Below are positions 63,692 to 64,000 of a DNA stretch of 64,000 nt, one piece after another (position 1 is the stretch's first letter; each line of letters begins with the position of its first letter). The translations under genes and the position numbers were made by a program. Source of the DNA: Aurantimonas sp. HBX-1 (GTDB taxonomy: Bacteria > Pseudomonadota > Alphaproteobacteria > Rhizobiales > Rhizobiaceae); NCBI RefSeq assembly GCF_021391535.1, contig NZ_CP090066.1:62001-126000 (forward strand). Direction: 5' to 3'. Below the pieces are notes generated by a model. The model saw nothing but the letters and a program-made list of their open reading frames with translations. It made no database searches and was not told the origin of the DNA.

Positions 63692-64000
63692 ACAGTTTCT
63701 TTCAGGCGTTTAGCGACATCCTCGCCAACAGCTCGCGCTAGGAGGACGGGGACAGCGTTTCCTAGCTGGCGCATAGTTTCGGTCCATGAGCCGTGAAAAA
63801 GAAAGTTGTCCGGAAAGGTTTGAAGGCGGGCGGTCTCGCGCACGCTGAAGTAGCGAACTGAACCGTCGGGGCACGCCAGCATGTTTTCGCCTCCAGGTAC
63901 ACCATGAACGCCCGCCTTGAGTGTCTTCGCGGGCTCGTCGAACGGGCTCCCTGTGTGACCTTTGTAGGAACGAGCTCCCGCTTGGAAGCGATGGTTGAGC
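63688..64000 (-). CDS. C5-cytosine DNA methyltransferase, C-terminal part (N-terminus outside)
   Basis: About 104 C-terminal residues are in the window; the frame continues past the right end. It reads GARSYKGHTGSPFDEPAKTL, KAGVHGVPGGEN, then VRETARLQTFPDNF (motif IX) and MRQLGNAVPVLLA (motif X). These match the end of Dcm/M.Eco29kI-like enzymes. The catalytic PCQ motif is not in the window. It protects host DNA from the next gene's endonuclease. Confidence 0.88.
   Translation of the reverse strand, partial: LNHRFQAGARSYKGHTGSPFDEPAKTLKAGVHGVPGGENMLACPDGSVRYFSVRETARLQTFPDNFLFHGSWTETMRQLGNAVPVLLARAVGEDVAKRLKETV

Overview
The window is GC-rich (roughly two thirds G+C by eye) and densely coded, with many ATGA/GTGA stop-start overlaps. 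Two gene orders point to an alphaproteobacterium of the Hyphomicrobiales (Rhizobiales): obgE-proB-proA-nadD-rsfS-rlmH-envC-ctpA-(divergent polysaccharide deacetylase)-rppH, and the atpHAGDC ATP synthase operon beside priA and a fructose-6-phosphate-aldolase-type transaldolase. The long RplU with a helix-hairpin-helix tail and the ChvE/GguAB-type sugar transporter fit the same group. I cannot name a genus. No rRNA, tRNA or CRISPR array was recognised.

Left part (1-9.1 kb): a truncated NsrR-type Rrf2 regulator diverges from a group III truncated globin across a 23-bp NsrR-like operator (nitric oxide response). A five-gene amino-acid-type (Liv) ABC transporter operon follows on the minus strand. 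Then come a FitAB/VapBC toxin-antitoxin pair, a tiny remnant of a biotin-dependent carboxylase joined head to tail, and a BCCT osmolyte transporter.

Central catabolic region (9.2-29.4 kb): about twenty genes for sugar and sugar-acid uptake and oxidation. A CUT1 ABC transporter ends in an L-threonate-dehydrogenase-like gene. A long minus-strand operon encodes an IlvD/Edd dehydratase, two SDRs, a D-erythronate dehydrogenase, two beta-hydroxyacid dehydrogenases and a GntR regulator. A plus-strand operon encodes GntR, ChvE, GguA, GguB, galactose 1-dehydrogenase, DgoK and DgoA. Three copies of a near-identical 13-bp operator (core ACGTATACATTA) sit in front of three of its transcription units and suggest one GntR regulon.

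Core region (29.5-54.9 kb): cell-wall hydrolase, DUF421 protein, rplU-rpmA, obgE-proBA-nadD-rsfS-rlmH, envC-ctpA, rppH, the F1 ATP synthase operon with a small cysteine-rich gene between atpD and atpC, membrane proteins, priA and fsa. Several near-perfect hairpin terminators are visible.

Right part (54.9-64 kb): Dps, exported MsrA, GlcG/HbpS-like protein, YegD-like Hsp70, DUF1801 protein and an isolated Fae homologue that seems to lack the family's key histidine. A 700-bp repeat-bearing intergenic stretch follows, then an AAC(3)-I-like acetyltransferase. The window ends in a lower-GC defence island: a Z1-domain helicase-like protein, an Eco29kI-type GIY-YIG endonuclease and a C5-cytosine methyltransferase cut by the window end.
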